Source: Hymenobacter wooponensis (GTDB taxonomy: Bacteria; Bacteroidota; Bacteroidia; Cytophagales; Hymenobacteraceae). From it: a DNA stretch of 64,000 nucleotides. A model generated the notes under the pieces. It saw only the letters and a list, made by a program, of their open reading frames with translations. It made no database searches and was not told the origin of the DNA. Location of the stretch: NCBI RefSeq assembly GCF_004745865.1, contig NZ_SRKZ01000004.1, positions 62,001 through 126,000 on the forward strand, read 5' to 3'. Shown here piece by piece: positions 8,370 through 17,467 of the stretch. The stretch's first letter is position 1, and each line of letters opens with the position of its first letter. The translations under genes were made by a program, and so were the position numbers.

Positions 8370-10316
8370 ATGAGCAAATCGAAAATACATTCTCTAGCTC
8401 TGTTAGGCTTGGCACTTAGCTGGATGGGCTGTCAACGCTCCTCTTCTCCAACTAACTCTAGCCCTGCTACGCCAGGTGGTAGCCCGGCGGAGCAGGTTCT
8501 GCAGCAGTACCAGCAGGACCTCACGCGGCTGGATTCGGCGGTGGCCTTGCTGCAGCGGACTGTTGCGCAACGGCAGCCGGTAGCGCGGCAGCGGCAAGCA
8601 TTCCTGGCTGCCCGGCGCGCCTGGAAGCGCACGGAGCTATTGGCTGAATATTACAGCCCCTCCACGGCAAAACTCCTGAACGGACCAGCTCTGGGCGAAG
8701 TAGAGGAGTTTGATCAGCAACAGCGCATCCATGAGCCCGAGGGCTTACAGGTGCTGGAAACCTACTTTTACCCCGAGCCTTACTCTCCAGCGCAGCAAGA
8801 GAAAGTGCTAGAGCAGCTGGCGTTTGTGCGCAGCAGCCTACTGAGCCTGCACCACGCCGCCGAAACGCTTTCTCCCACTGACAGTCACCTCTTTGATGCG
8901 GCCCGCCTGGAAGTATTTCGGGTGATGACGCTGGGTGTATCGGGGTTTGATACGCCGGCCTCGCCGGGAGCCGCACCCGAAGCCGCCGAAGCCCTGGCAT
9001 CGGTGCAGGCCACTCTGGCCCCGTACCGGCCGCAGCTACTGGTGCGGCAGCCCGGCCTCGCCGCCCGCCTTGATAGCACCTTCCGCGCCGCACGGAGCTT
9101 TCTAGGCCACCAACGTGATGCCGCTCGCTTTGATCGGTTGCGCTTTCTGGTGGCCTACGCCAACCCACTAAGTCAGCAGCTTTGGGCGGCGCAGCAGGCC
9201 CTCGGGATTCCGGCGTTTAAGGAGGTGCGGGCCCTGCGGCCCGATGCGGCCACCTTGTTTCGGGCAGACGCATTCGATGCCACCGCCTTCGCCGCCAACA
9301 CCTCCGTGCGCTCCACCCCGCAGCAGGTACTGCTAGGCCAGCAGCTCTTCTTTGACCCGGTGCTTTCCGGCAACGGCAGCCGCAGCTGTGCCAGCTGTCA
9401 CCAGCCCACGCGGGCCTTCACCGATAATCAGGTAAAAAGTGTGGCTTTCGAGGGACGGGGTGTGGTGGCCCGCAATGCCCCCACTCTACTAAATGCAGCT
9501 CTACAACGCACCCAGTTTCACGACGGACGGGTAAGCTTCCTGGAAGACCAAGCCGCCGCCGTAGTAGCCAACCCCACGGAAATGCACGGCTCCCTGGCCG
9601 CCGCCGCCCGCCTGCTAACCCGCAGCCTGGCCTACCGCACAGCCTTTGCGGAGGCTTTTGCCACCAAGCCTAGCTCGGCGGTGCAGGAGGAACAGGTAAA
9701 AACCGCACTGGCCGCCTACCTTCGGTCCCTCATCAGCCTTAATGCCCCGTTCGATAAGTATATACGCGGCGAGCCAGAAGCCCTGGGGGCCTCCGCCCGG
9801 CGCGGGGCCAACGTGTTTCTGGGTAAAGCCAAGTGCGCCACCTGCCACTTCCTGCCCCTGTTCAACGGCACCGTGCCACCCAGTTTTGAGCGTACCGAGG
9901 CCGAAGTACTGGGCACCCCAGCCCAAGCCAGCCTCCATCCGCGCACGCTCGACGAAGACCTGGGCCGGGGCGGCGCCACCGGCATCCGGTGGCAAGAGCA
10001 CGCCTTCAAGACCCCAACGCTGCGCAACGTGGCCCTCACGGCTCCCTACATGCACAACGGCGCCTACCGCACCCTCGAAGAGGTCATTGACTTCTATGAC
10101 CAGGGCGGGGGCGCTGGCCTAGGCCTGGCCGTGCCTAACCAAACGCTGCCCGCCGATAAGCTCCACCTCACCGCCCAGGAAAAGCACGACCTAGTGGCCT
10201 TCCTCCGGGCCCTCACCGATACGACTGGCCTAGGCCACTCCGCCCCCCGCACGCTGCCGCAGTTCCCTTCTGAGTTAGCCCGTCTTAACCGCCGAAAGGT
10301 TGGCGGCCAGTATTAA
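8370..10316 (+). CDS. Di-haem cytochrome c peroxidase fused to an N-terminal helical domain
   Basis: 648-aa lipoprotein (signal peptide with Cys in SWMGC, residue 21). Residues about 40-270 are all-helical and carry the motif AARRAWKRTELLAEYYSP followed by LNGPALGEVEE, an imelysin-like arrangement often found in front of Bacteroidota cytochrome c peroxidases. Residues about 315-640 form the di-haem peroxidase (CcpA/MauG family), with haem-binding CASCH at 340-344 and CATCH at 489-493. It would reduce peroxide or oxidise a partner at the cell envelope. It follows the PhoX-like gene after a terminator and faces the T9SS protein gene. Haem sites are complete. The substrate is unknown, and a MauG-like role is the main alternative to peroxide removal. 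Confidence 0.88.
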   Translation: MSKSKIHSLALLGLALSWMGCQRSSSPTNSSPATPGGSPAEQVLQQYQQDLTRLDSAVALLQRTVAQRQPVARQRQAFLAARRAWKRTELLAEYYSPSTAKLLNGPALGEVEEFDQQQRIHEPEGLQVLETYFYPEPYSPAQQEKVLEQLAFVRSSLLSLHHAAETLSPTDSHLFDAARLEVFRVMTLGVSGFDTPASPGAAPEAAEALASVQATLAPYRPQLLVRQPGLAARLDSTFRAARSFLGHQRDAARFDRLRFLVAYANPLSQQLWAAQQALGIPAFKEVRALRPDAATLFRADAFDATAFAANTSVRSTPQQVLLGQQLFFDPVLSGNGSRSCASCHQPTRAFTDNQVKSVAFEGRGVVARNAPTLLNAALQRTQFHDGRVSFLEDQAAAVVANPTEMHGSLAAAARLLTRSLAYRTAFAEAFATKPSSAVQEEQVKTALAAYLRSLISLNAPFDKYIRGEPEALGASARRGANVFLGKAKCATCHFLPLFNGTVPPSFERTEAEVLGTPAQASLHPRTLDEDLGRGGATGIRWQEHAFKTPTLRNVALTAPYMHNGAYRTLEEVIDFYDQGGGAGLGLAVPNQTLPADKLHLTAQEKHDLVAFLRALTDTTGLGHSAPRTLPQFPSELARLNRRKVGGQY

Positions 10317-10471
10317 CCAAGTCTCTAACATCAACAGAACGGGCATACTGAGTTTACCAAAGCATCTCTCCCGCTGACCATTCAACTGCCCGAGGTTAGC
10401 AACGAAGCGCACTAGATGCATCGGCTCCGCTCAGCAACACCGTTCTGATACTTTACTAGCAGCTTCACTAC

Positions 10472-10514
10472 AATAGAAAAGCCCCGACCGATAACCGGCC
10501 GGGGCTTTTCTATT
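10472..10514. terminator. Bidirectional terminator between convergent genes
   Basis: AATAGAAAAGCCCCG pairs perfectly with CGGGGCTTTTCTATT, with a short inner CCG/CGG stem. T-rich on both sides, so it can serve both the peroxidase gene and the convergent T9SS gene. Confidence 0.85.
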
Positions 10515-10530
10515 GGATGCATGACTACTG

Positions 10531-13257
10531 CTACTTCACAACCAGTTTTGTGCTAGTGCCCTCATCAGTACGCAGCACGTACACGCCCGCCTGTAGGCCA
10601 GTTGTTTCTACTGTTTCCGACTTGCGGAGCTGGCGCACTGGCCGCCCCAGCGCATCGTGCAGCGTGCCCGAAATAACCCGGTTCAGGTGCACCCGGCCGG
10701 GTTGGGCGGGATTAGGGTACACTTGTAAGGGTTCCGTGGCGCGGCCTTTGGTGGTGGCCGTTACAGTACCGGCCTGCACGCCATATACGGCTACCGTGCT
10801 GCTCACTTCATTGGCCAGCAGTAGCAGAGGCTGCCCCGTGGGGCTGTTGGCCGCCGAGATGAACACGAGGCCCTCGGGGCCCTGGTCGCCGGTACCGCTG
10901 GTGAGGCTACGATTGTTCACGTAGGTTTCCAGCACTGGGCTCGCTGGGTTATTCACGTTGAAGGCCATTACGCCACCTACGCGTTCCATTGACACAAAAA
11001 CGTAGGTATCAGCCCCAATAACGGCAGTAGTCACGCCTTCGGGCTCGGGCCCTTTGTCGTCGGAGCGGTTTTTCCGGACGGGGTTGCCGGTGGAGTTGCT
11101 GGCGTTGAAGATTGCGCCGTACGTGGCATCGGTGCTCGTCACGCGCTCCAGCAAGTCACCACTATCGTGAACCAAGGCGCCGGTGCTGGCATTGAAGATG
11201 CTGAACGAGCGGCCCCCAAAGGCGTAAATTTCGTCGAAGTCCCCGTCCCCATCCGTGTCGCCGAGTTGGTTCGTGACGTTGAGGCGGCCTAGCACTTGAG
11301 TATTTTTTAGCAGGGCGGCATTAGGGAAAGCCGTGGCATCGAGCCGGTAGCTGGCATCGCCCAGGCGCACAGCCTCCGTTAGGGCCGTGTACTCGCGGGC
11401 ATCCCCCTCATTGGCCGTAACCAGGTAGCGCTGCCCCGCCCCCTCAAAGGTGGCAATGGCGTCGGGCTGGCGCATGCCTTTGATAGGCCAGTTGGCGAGC
11501 AGCACGTCCGAGGTCTGGTCGGAGGCGTCCAGGGAGAAGCCGGGTTGGCTGTGGTCTTGGTAGCCCACCGGGCGCAGGTTGGTAAACTGCTTGGTGGTTA
11601 AATCCAGGGTAGCAATGGCGTTGTTCTCCTGAAGCGTAATGTAGGCCACCTTAGAATCAGCGGAAACCGCCACGTACTCGGGCTCTAAATCCTGCGCTAC
11701 GGTGCTGGGCGCCGCGGCCGTGCCGCCATAAATCCGGATTCCTTGCTGGCGCAGGGCGGCGGCCTGACCATTGAAGCCAGTGAATCCGACGGTTGTTACG
11801 CTGGCCTGCGTTAAGCCAGCCACGCCCCCGCTGAAGTCGATTATAGAAACAGAGCCCTCGGGGTCGAGGCTGTAGTCTGACTTAGGCTCTCCCTCGTTAG
11901 CAGTGATGAGCAGCTGCCCATCAGGCGAGAAGGTAATCATATCGGGCAGGGCTCCTACCGATACCCGTTTCAGAAACACTCCGTTCTGATCCAAGAATAC
12001 TACGGAGCCATTTTGCTGCGGGTCGCTGTCTTCCATAGCACAGGCCACTACTCCGTTGCGCACCGTCACTGAGTTGATGCCGCCGTAAGGTTTCACGTCG
12101 ATGGAGGCTACGGCTGTTAGCGTACCCATAGCGCTCAAGCTCAGGATATCGAGCTTGCTCCCGACGGAATTGGCCACATACAGGCGCTGCGTAGTTGGGT
12201 CATGCGCCACTATTTCCGCTGAATTGGTGCCGCTAGCCCCGTTTTGATAGCTACCCAAATGGGCAAGCTTTAGTTTTTTGTTTTGCAGCGGTGCTTCACC
12301 ATCATTATCCTTGATGTAAACCAGCACCTCCGTTTTGCCGGTTTCAAGCGTGGCATTCGTGGGGTTCTGCAGGCGCAAGCTAAAATACTCCGCTCCTTCC
12401 GCCAGCTGATCATCGGTGAGTGGAATGGTCAGGGTTTGGTCGGCGGTAGCACCGGCCGGGAAGGTCAGCGTCTGCGGAGCCGGTAAGGTAAAGTCGGTGC
12501 CAGCAGTGGCCGTGCCGGGCACCAGCGCCACTTCCACCGTGCTGGGGGCCATTCCCGGATTGGTGATGCTTACCGGAATGCTCACCGTACCCGCCGTTTC
12601 GTTGACGATGGCCGTGGCCGCGTTCAGGCGCAACGACGGCACCACCGGGGTGCTCGACTGGCCTAGCACCACTTCGTCCCAGGCGGCCCAGTCGTCGTTG
12701 CCATTCTGACGGGCTGCCAGGCGCAGGCGCACGGCCGTAGCCGTGGCCGGAATAGGCACCGTTACCGTCTGATAGGCTTTGGTGTCCTTGTTAAGTTGGG
12801 TGTACGTTTTGGTGGCGGGCCATGTGGTGCCGTTATCAAATACCACTACATAGGCCAGGGAATCGGAAGGGTCAAACGCGTTACTGAAAAATTGAAACGA
12901 CACCTGGTTGGCGGCCCCAGCACCCGGCTGAATGGCCACCGGGGCAAAGTCCAGGAAGTGCCACATAGAGGCACTGCCGGTAGAAGGCCCCTCTAGGTCG
13001 CGCATTCCCCAAAGTTGAGCACCCGCAGCGGGCAGAGCGGCCGTACCCGCGGTGCCGGTGGTGCCCACCGTCGGCAGGGCCGCCCACTGGTCATTTTCAG
13101 CGGGCACATTATAAGTCGCTGGCGTAGTTGTGAAGGTCCAGGTATCGGCCGCAGTGCCTTCAAAGCCCTGGCGCACACTTTGCCCTAGGGCCGGCCCCAC
13201 ACTCAGAGCTAGCAACAGCACCCCGCCGCCTCGTTTGAGGAGTAATGATTGACGCAT
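10531..13257 (-). CDS. Choice-of-anchor I family protein secreted by T9SS
   Basis: 908-aa secreted protein. A signal peptide (residues 1-25, ending ALGQ) leads into a jelly-roll-like region (25-205). A Calx-beta-like repeat (about 212-320) contains TAGTDFTLP and ends in IKDND. The long 'choice-of-anchor I' beta-propeller (about 325-825) contains ITFSPDGQLLITANEGEPK and DTDGDGDFDEIYAF, the latter calcium-site-like. The C-terminal ~75 residues are a type IX secretion sorting domain, starting LQVYPNPAQPG and ending GVYVLRTDEGTSTKLVVK. It should cross the outer membrane through T9SS and be attached or released. Some members of this family are annotated as phosphatases or 5'-nucleotidases; no catalytic site is evident here. 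A TAGCTTTG box lies 28 nt before the ATG. Confidence 0.88.
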   Translation of the reverse strand: MRQSLLLKRGGGVLLLALSVGPALGQSVRQGFEGTAADTWTFTTTPATYNVPAENDQWAALPTVGTTGTAGTAALPAAGAQLWGMRDLEGPSTGSASMWHFLDFAPVAIQPGAGAANQVSFQFFSNAFDPSDSLAYVVVFDNGTTWPATKTYTQLNKDTKAYQTVTVPIPATATAVRLRLAARQNGNDDWAAWDEVVLGQSSTPVVPSLRLNAATAIVNETAGTVSIPVSITNPGMAPSTVEVALVPGTATAGTDFTLPAPQTLTFPAGATADQTLTIPLTDDQLAEGAEYFSLRLQNPTNATLETGKTEVLVYIKDNDGEAPLQNKKLKLAHLGSYQNGASGTNSAEIVAHDPTTQRLYVANSVGSKLDILSLSAMGTLTAVASIDVKPYGGINSVTVRNGVVACAMEDSDPQQNGSVVFLDQNGVFLKRVSVGALPDMITFSPDGQLLITANEGEPKSDYSLDPEGSVSIIDFSGGVAGLTQASVTTVGFTGFNGQAAALRQQGIRIYGGTAAAPSTVAQDLEPEYVAVSADSKVAYITLQENNAIATLDLTTKQFTNLRPVGYQDHSQPGFSLDASDQTSDVLLANWPIKGMRQPDAIATFEGAGQRYLVTANEGDAREYTALTEAVRLGDASYRLDATAFPNAALLKNTQVLGRLNVTNQLGDTDGDGDFDEIYAFGGRSFSIFNASTGALVHDSGDLLERVTSTDATYGAIFNASNSTGNPVRKNRSDDKGPEPEGVTTAVIGADTYVFVSMERVGGVMAFNVNNPASPVLETYVNNRSLTSGTGDQGPEGLVFISAANSPTGQPLLLLANEVSSTVAVYGVQAGTVTATTKGRATEPLQVYPNPAQPGRVHLNRVISGTLHDALGRPVRQLRKSETVETTGLQAGVYVLRTDEGTSTKLVVK

Positions 13258-13285
13258 CCTAGAAATTGTTGGTGAATGGATGCGT

Positions 13286-13293
13286 CAAAGCTA
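13286..13293 (-). promoter_or_regulatory. Candidate -7 box (TAGCTTTG) of the T9SS protein gene
   Basis: The minus strand reads TAGCTTTG, an exact TAnnTTTG match, ending 28 nt before the ATG at 13257. No convincing -33 element is seen. Confidence 0.5.
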
Positions 13294-13492
13294 CCGGCGG
13301 CCGGTTACGGCAAGGTTACGAGTCAGTTACCTAATCATGAAGGGTAGTAGTGCGCTAACCGGTAGGCATTAATTATAGAAACCCGAACCGGAGGTCAGCG
13401 GAGCCACGTGCCGCGACTATATCATTCAGCGGCACAGCAAACGGCTGTAGCTGCTCACCAGTTGAAGAACCTAGCGTAAGTTTTGCCATTTG

Positions 13493-14884
13493 CTAGGCCA
13501 CTTCTCCGCGTAAAAATTGGCTGTACCAATGCCCGGAATTCTTCACGGTGCGGCGCTGAGTTTCGTAGTCGATGTGCACCAGGCCGAAGCGTGGGCCGTA
13601 GCCCTCAGCCCACTCGAAGTTATCCGTAAACGACCATGCAAAGTAGCCTTCCACGGGTATGCCCTCCTGGCGGGCCCGCAGCACCTGGCCTATGCTGGCT
13701 CGCAGGAAAGCTTGGCGCTCAACATCGGGTACCTGACCCATAAGGTTGATTTGATCAGGGAAAGCCGACCCATTTTCCGTTACAACCAATCGTTTAACAT
13801 TTGGGTAAGCAGCAAATTGCTTCAGCGCGTGATATAGGCTTTCGGGGTATACCTCCCACCCCATGTCAGTAAAGGGTACACCGCGGCGGGGAGCACTCAC
13901 CAAGCTGGCCCAGAGCAGCGGAACCCAGGGAGCGTGACGCACTACCTCGCGAGTATAGTTTTGCACCCCTAGGAAGTCAAAGTCAAATGGTAGGCGCTCC
14001 AGGTCACCGGGCCGGATATAGCGCTCTATCCAGCCCAGCAGGGGCACGTCTTGTACGGGGTACCCTAGGCCTAGAGAAGGCTCCACAAAGAGGCGGTTCA
14101 GCAAGGCATCGGCGCGGCGGGCGGCCCGTAAGTCGCGGGGGTGGCCTAGGCGCCAGGGCATGATATGCGAGCAGGAAAAGGTGGTCCCAATATGTGCATC
14201 GGCGGGCAAAATAGCTCGCAGAACTCGGCCCCCCTCCGCCTGGGCCAGGGCGGCGTGGTGGGTAGCCGCGAGGAAGGCACCCAGACTCCTTCGGCCCGGC
14301 GCGTGAATGCCCAAAAGGTGCCCGGCACCTGTGAAAGCCATCGGCTCATTTAGTACCAACCAGTGCTTCACCCGATCGCCGAGGTGGGCAGCCATTAGTT
14401 GAGCGTAGTCAGTGAACCAGCCCACCACATCGGGGTTGGTCCAGCCGCCGCGCTGCTGCAGTGCCGATGGTAAATCCCAGTGGTAAAGGGTAAGCCAAGG
14501 CGTGATACCACGGGCCAAACAACCATCTACCAAACGGTCATAAAAACCTATACCATTTGAGCTAATACCGTTTGTTCCATTTGGTAAAACACGGCTCCAG
14601 GCCACAGAAAAGCGAAAATTGCTAATACCCATTTGTTGCATTAACATCAAATCGTTTGCCCACCGGAGGTAGAAGTCAGCGGCAACCTCTGCTGTTTCTG
14701 CGCGCTTTATTTTTCCTTTCCGCCGCACAAAATCGTCCCATATACTAGGCCCTTTTCCGTCCAGGTTCCAGGCTCCCTCCGTCTGGTAGGCCGCCGCTGA
14801 TACTCCCCAGTGGAAGTCACTGCCAAAGTCAGCACGCGTAAAAAGATCTGGGGAGGTTGGGGGAAAGAACGCAGCAGGCAGCAC
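13493..14884 (-). CDS. Glycoside hydrolase family 1 (beta-glucosidase-like)
   Basis: 463-aa retaining GH1 glycosidase without a signal peptide, so probably cytoplasmic. The acid/base glutamate is E180 in LNEP and the nucleophile is E370 in VTENG. N-terminal family signatures FHWGVSAAAYQTEGAW and SIWDDF are present, as is the C-terminal FAWSFTDNFEW. It would cleave beta-linked glucosides or related disaccharides. The start is GTG at 14884, chosen because the protein aligns with GH1 from its first strand and no nearby ATG exists. The stop codon is supplied by a CTAGGCCA octamer (GTG GCC TAG). The genes downstream on the other side of the start region are unrelated. Substrate specificity cannot be read from the sequence. 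Confidence 0.92.
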   Translation of the reverse strand: MLPAAFFPPTSPDLFTRADFGSDFHWGVSAAAYQTEGAWNLDGKGPSIWDDFVRRKGKIKRAETAEVAADFYLRWANDLMLMQQMGISNFRFSVAWSRVLPNGTNGISSNGIGFYDRLVDGCLARGITPWLTLYHWDLPSALQQRGGWTNPDVVGWFTDYAQLMAAHLGDRVKHWLVLNEPMAFTGAGHLLGIHAPGRRSLGAFLAATHHAALAQAEGGRVLRAILPADAHIGTTFSCSHIMPWRLGHPRDLRAARRADALLNRLFVEPSLGLGYPVQDVPLLGWIERYIRPGDLERLPFDFDFLGVQNYTREVVRHAPWVPLLWASLVSAPRRGVPFTDMGWEVYPESLYHALKQFAAYPNVKRLVVTENGSAFPDQINLMGQVPDVERQAFLRASIGQVLRARQEGIPVEGYFAWSFTDNFEWAEGYGPRFGLVHIDYETQRRTVKNSGHWYSQFLRGEVA

Positions 14885-15095
14885 GAGTCAGGGTAACGTG
14901 ATAGGGCAAAAGAAAAAGTATCCCTACTGTCGTCGTAGGTGGTGAGGCTTGGGCGTTGGGGCGGGTTCTGCTGCACTACGCCGAGTAGATTTGGCGGAGT
15001 CGTTGGTTAGTTCAGAACGGGTCGTTGGAAAGTTGGTTTTCGCTTCTTGAAGCAAAAGCTTTACCACCTCCCTAGCAGCTAAAGCCCTCTACTCC

Positions 15096-16100
15096 TTATA
15101 GGACCTTCTCCCCTACTTCGAATAACAGCTTATCCAATACGGCAGCGGTTTCATCGGGATAATCGACGGCAACTGGACGGCCATACTGCAGCCAGTTGTC
15201 GATTAAGGCGAGGGAATTATCTTTCAGGTTCTTCGCCACGGGCACCCCCAGTTGCGCCAAGGCGGCGGCGTTGCAGGCCTGCTCGTACTGCTGCTTCATC
15301 GGGATTACCAGTAGCTTTTTGCCTAGGTACAGGGCCTCAGCGGGCGTTTCAAATCCTGCTCCGCACAGCACCCCGGCGCTGCGGGCCATGCTGTCGGTGA
15401 AGGCGGCTCCACTTACGGGCCGCACCCACACGTTGCCGTGCTCCGACTCCTGCCGGCTGTGTTTGCTGAACACCTCCCAGCGCACCGTCCGGCTAAGATA
15501 GCGTAGGCGGCTTACCAGCGTGGCCTCATCAAAAGCGGGCAGATATACGGTGTAGTGCCCTTCATTGCGCGGCGTCAGGGCCCGCACCTGCTGCCGAATT
15601 ACGGGCGTGTAAATGTGGGGCTCGTACCGCTGGAAGTGGAAGCCGTAGTGCTGCGTAGTGGGTGCATAATGGCGCAACACGGCCCGCCCCACGGGGTCTA
15701 GCTTGGTGGGCTGGGGCGCAGCGGCACTCAGCACCGCCGCCTGGTGGCTCAGGGCCACGCAGGGCACGCCCCGGTTCCAGCAAGCCCACGCCGATACCGG
15801 CTCAAAGTCACTTATCACCACGTCGTAGTCCTCCACGGGTAGTTGGCGCAACTCCCGCAGAAATGCCGCCGAATTAAGCTGCCAGAACGTTTTAATAAAG
15901 TTGATGCCCCCCTTCTTCCCGAAAATGAACCCCAGACCGTGGCACTGATGCTGCACCTCAAATGGCAGCCGGATATCGGCGGGCGGGCCGCTCACGAGCA
16001 CATCAACCCGCTCGGCGCGCTGTTGCAGCAAGGGCACTATATCAAGGGCCCGGCTTAGGTGCCCATTGCCAGTGCCCTGAATGGCATAAAGAATCTTCAA
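15096..16100 (-). CDS. Glycosyltransferase-like protein (GT-B, MurG/GT28-like)
   Basis: 334-aa protein of the GT-B superfamily. The N-terminus MKILYAIQGTGNGHLSRA is the typical start of the UDP-GlcNAc-transferase-like group. The C-terminal half has the nucleotide-sugar region CGAGFETPAEALYLGKKLLV (about 255-275), like MurG and diacylglycerol glucosyltransferases. It would transfer a sugar to a lipid or envelope acceptor at the inner membrane. It follows the LpxH-like phosphoesterase gene on the same strand after 46 bp, and this pairing suggests a joint role in glycolipid or LPS metabolism. Donor and acceptor are unknown. Confidence 0.8.
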   Translation of the reverse strand: MKILYAIQGTGNGHLSRALDIVPLLQQRAERVDVLVSGPPADIRLPFEVQHQCHGLGFIFGKKGGINFIKTFWQLNSAAFLRELRQLPVEDYDVVISDFEPVSAWACWNRGVPCVALSHQAAVLSAAAPQPTKLDPVGRAVLRHYAPTTQHYGFHFQRYEPHIYTPVIRQQVRALTPRNEGHYTVYLPAFDEATLVSRLRYLSRTVRWEVFSKHSRQESEHGNVWVRPVSGAAFTDSMARSAGVLCGAGFETPAEALYLGKKLLVIPMKQQYEQACNAAALAQLGVPVAKNLKDNSLALIDNWLQYGRPVAVDYPDETAAVLDKLLFEVGEKVL

Positions 16101-16146
16101 GGGGTGCGTGTAGGTGGTGTGGTGGTGCAGGCCGCAGTAGGGCCAT

Positions 16147-17022
16147 TTATTTCATACTGATTTCTCGGAGCAGATCAGCCAGCAGTTCCGCCGCGGGAGC
16201 ATCAGCGGCGGCATCGGTTTCGTCGGGCTCGGGAGTTTCAGCGGGTTCGGGCTGGTGCTGAGCTTCGTCGTCCTGGTAGCGGTAGAGCTGCCAGCCGGCC
16301 GCCGAGGTATACTCCAGGGCCGTGAGGTTCTCCACCCAATCACCGGAATTGAGATAGGTTACCTGGCCCGCGCTGGTGGCCAGAGTCTTGATTTCGGGGC
16401 AATGAATGTGCCCACAGGCCACGTAGCGGTAGCCACGGTCGGCGGCAATGGTGGCAGCCGTCTGCTCAAAGTCGCTCACCAGACTCACGGCACTTTTCAC
16501 GCGGTCCTTTACTGCCTTCGACAACGCCACGCGGGGCCGCCCCAGCCGGTGCAGGCCCCAGTTCACGAGGCGGTTCAGCAAAATCAGCAGGTCATAGCCG
16601 TGACTGCCGAGGCGGGCCAGCCAGCGCGAATGACGCATGGTCACGTCAAACACATCGCCATGAAACAGCCAGGTTTGGCCATGGGGCAGGTCTAGCAGGA
16701 GCTTGTTCTCGATGCTTAGCGCGCCCAGGCGGGTGCCCGCAAACTTGCGTAGCAGCTCGTCGTGGTTGCCGGTGAGGTAGTGAATTCGGGTGCCTTTGGC
16801 CGCCATACCAGCCAGGTGGCGTACCACCCGCATGTGGGCCGCGGGCCAGTAGCTTTTGCTGAACTGCCAAATATCTACGATGTCGCCGTTGAGCACTAGC
16901 GTACGGGGCCGGATGCTCTTGAGGTAGCGTAACAGCTCGGGGGCGTGGCAGCCGTAAGTTCCCAGGTGTACATCAGAAATCACGCACACCTCTAGGCGGC
17001 GTTTGGCGGGCCTTTTCATCAT
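16147..17022 (-). CDS. LpxH-like metallophosphoesterase (UDP-2,3-diacylglucosamine diphosphatase family)
   Basis: 291-aa calcineurin-like phosphoesterase with the full set of metal-binding motifs: SDVHLG (about 16-21), GDIVDIW (about 46-52), GNHDE (about 86-90), FHGDVFD (about 118-124) and GHIH (about 202-205). This pattern matches the LpxH-like/COG2908 group, which hydrolyses UDP-2,3-diacylglucosamine in lipid A synthesis or related pyrophosphates. The last ~45 residues are acidic, Pro/Glu/Ala-rich and probably disordered. It shares an apparent operon with the glycosyltransferase downstream and a 72-aa membrane-type ORF 3 bp upstream. Whether it is the cell's true LpxH or a paralogue cannot be decided here. 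Confidence 0.83.
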   Translation of the reverse strand: MMKRPAKRRLEVCVISDVHLGTYGCHAPELLRYLKSIRPRTLVLNGDIVDIWQFSKSYWPAAHMRVVRHLAGMAAKGTRIHYLTGNHDELLRKFAGTRLGALSIENKLLLDLPHGQTWLFHGDVFDVTMRHSRWLARLGSHGYDLLILLNRLVNWGLHRLGRPRVALSKAVKDRVKSAVSLVSDFEQTAATIAADRGYRYVACGHIHCPEIKTLATSAGQVTYLNSGDWVENLTALEYTSAAGWQLYRYQDDEAQHQPEPAETPEPDETDAAADAPAAELLADLLREISMK

Positions 17023-17025
17023 GGC

Positions 17026-17244
17026 CTAGAGTGCCGGCCGGGTGGTGAAAGAGCTGCGAGGCCGGATGCGACGGCCAGGCTTAGCGGGCCCGCCTTCTTC
17101 TGAGGCGTGGCTAAAGTGGAAAGGCAGGCGCAACGCCCCAACGGAGCGCAGCACGTAGCAACTGATCAGTGCCAGTTGAAACAACAGGTAGGCACCCCTT
17201 CGTAGGAGGCGGCGCAACAGCGGAACAGTGGTTGGAGCGTGCAT
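17026..17244 (-). CDS. Possible small membrane protein, 72 aa
   Basis: ORF ending 3 bp before the start of the LpxH-like gene, which suggests translational coupling. A basic N-terminus is followed by one hydrophobic segment (YLLFQLALISCYVLRSVG, about 19-36), then a basic Arg/Pro-rich tail. No family is recognised. The tight spacing is the main support; it may also be just 5' untranslated sequence. Confidence 0.4.
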   Translation of the reverse strand: MHAPTTVPLLRRLLRRGAYLLFQLALISCYVLRSVGALRLPFHFSHASEEGGPAKPGRRIRPRSSFTTRPAL

Positions 17245-17410
17245 AGAACCAGACAGTTGATGCTACTTCAAAGGTCGGTTTGCACTGTGATGCTCGGGTT
17301 ATGGCACCATTATGCTTTCATCACGTTCCGTTAGCCTGTGTAAGGCTTAGCTTCGTGAGGCCCCAAGTGACCCCAATCGAAAAAGTACAATATTGCCTCA
17401 TTCCATTGCC

Positions 17411-17418
17411 TATCTTTG
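17411..17418 (+). promoter_or_regulatory. Candidate promoter (TATCTTTG)
   Basis: TATCTTTG matches TAnnTTTG and ends 49 nt before the ATG at 17468. A TTG at 17393-17395 lies 15 bp further upstream, somewhat closer than the usual -33 spacing. Confidence 0.5.
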
Positions 17419-17467
17419 TCCCGTCAAAATCCCGCCTAGACCAGCATTTGCATTCAATAGATTTTTT

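Noticed and set aside
8521..9168. Minus-strand ORF of 215 aa
   Set aside because: Antisense shadow of the helical part of the cytochrome c peroxidase; Arg/Pro/Ala-rich with no family features.
10472..10514. Inverted repeats (here and at 18053, 21121, 42466, 47014, 56144) as mobile-element ends
   Set aside because: All lie between convergent genes, have T-rich flanks and no direct repeats or transposase, so they fit bidirectional terminators.
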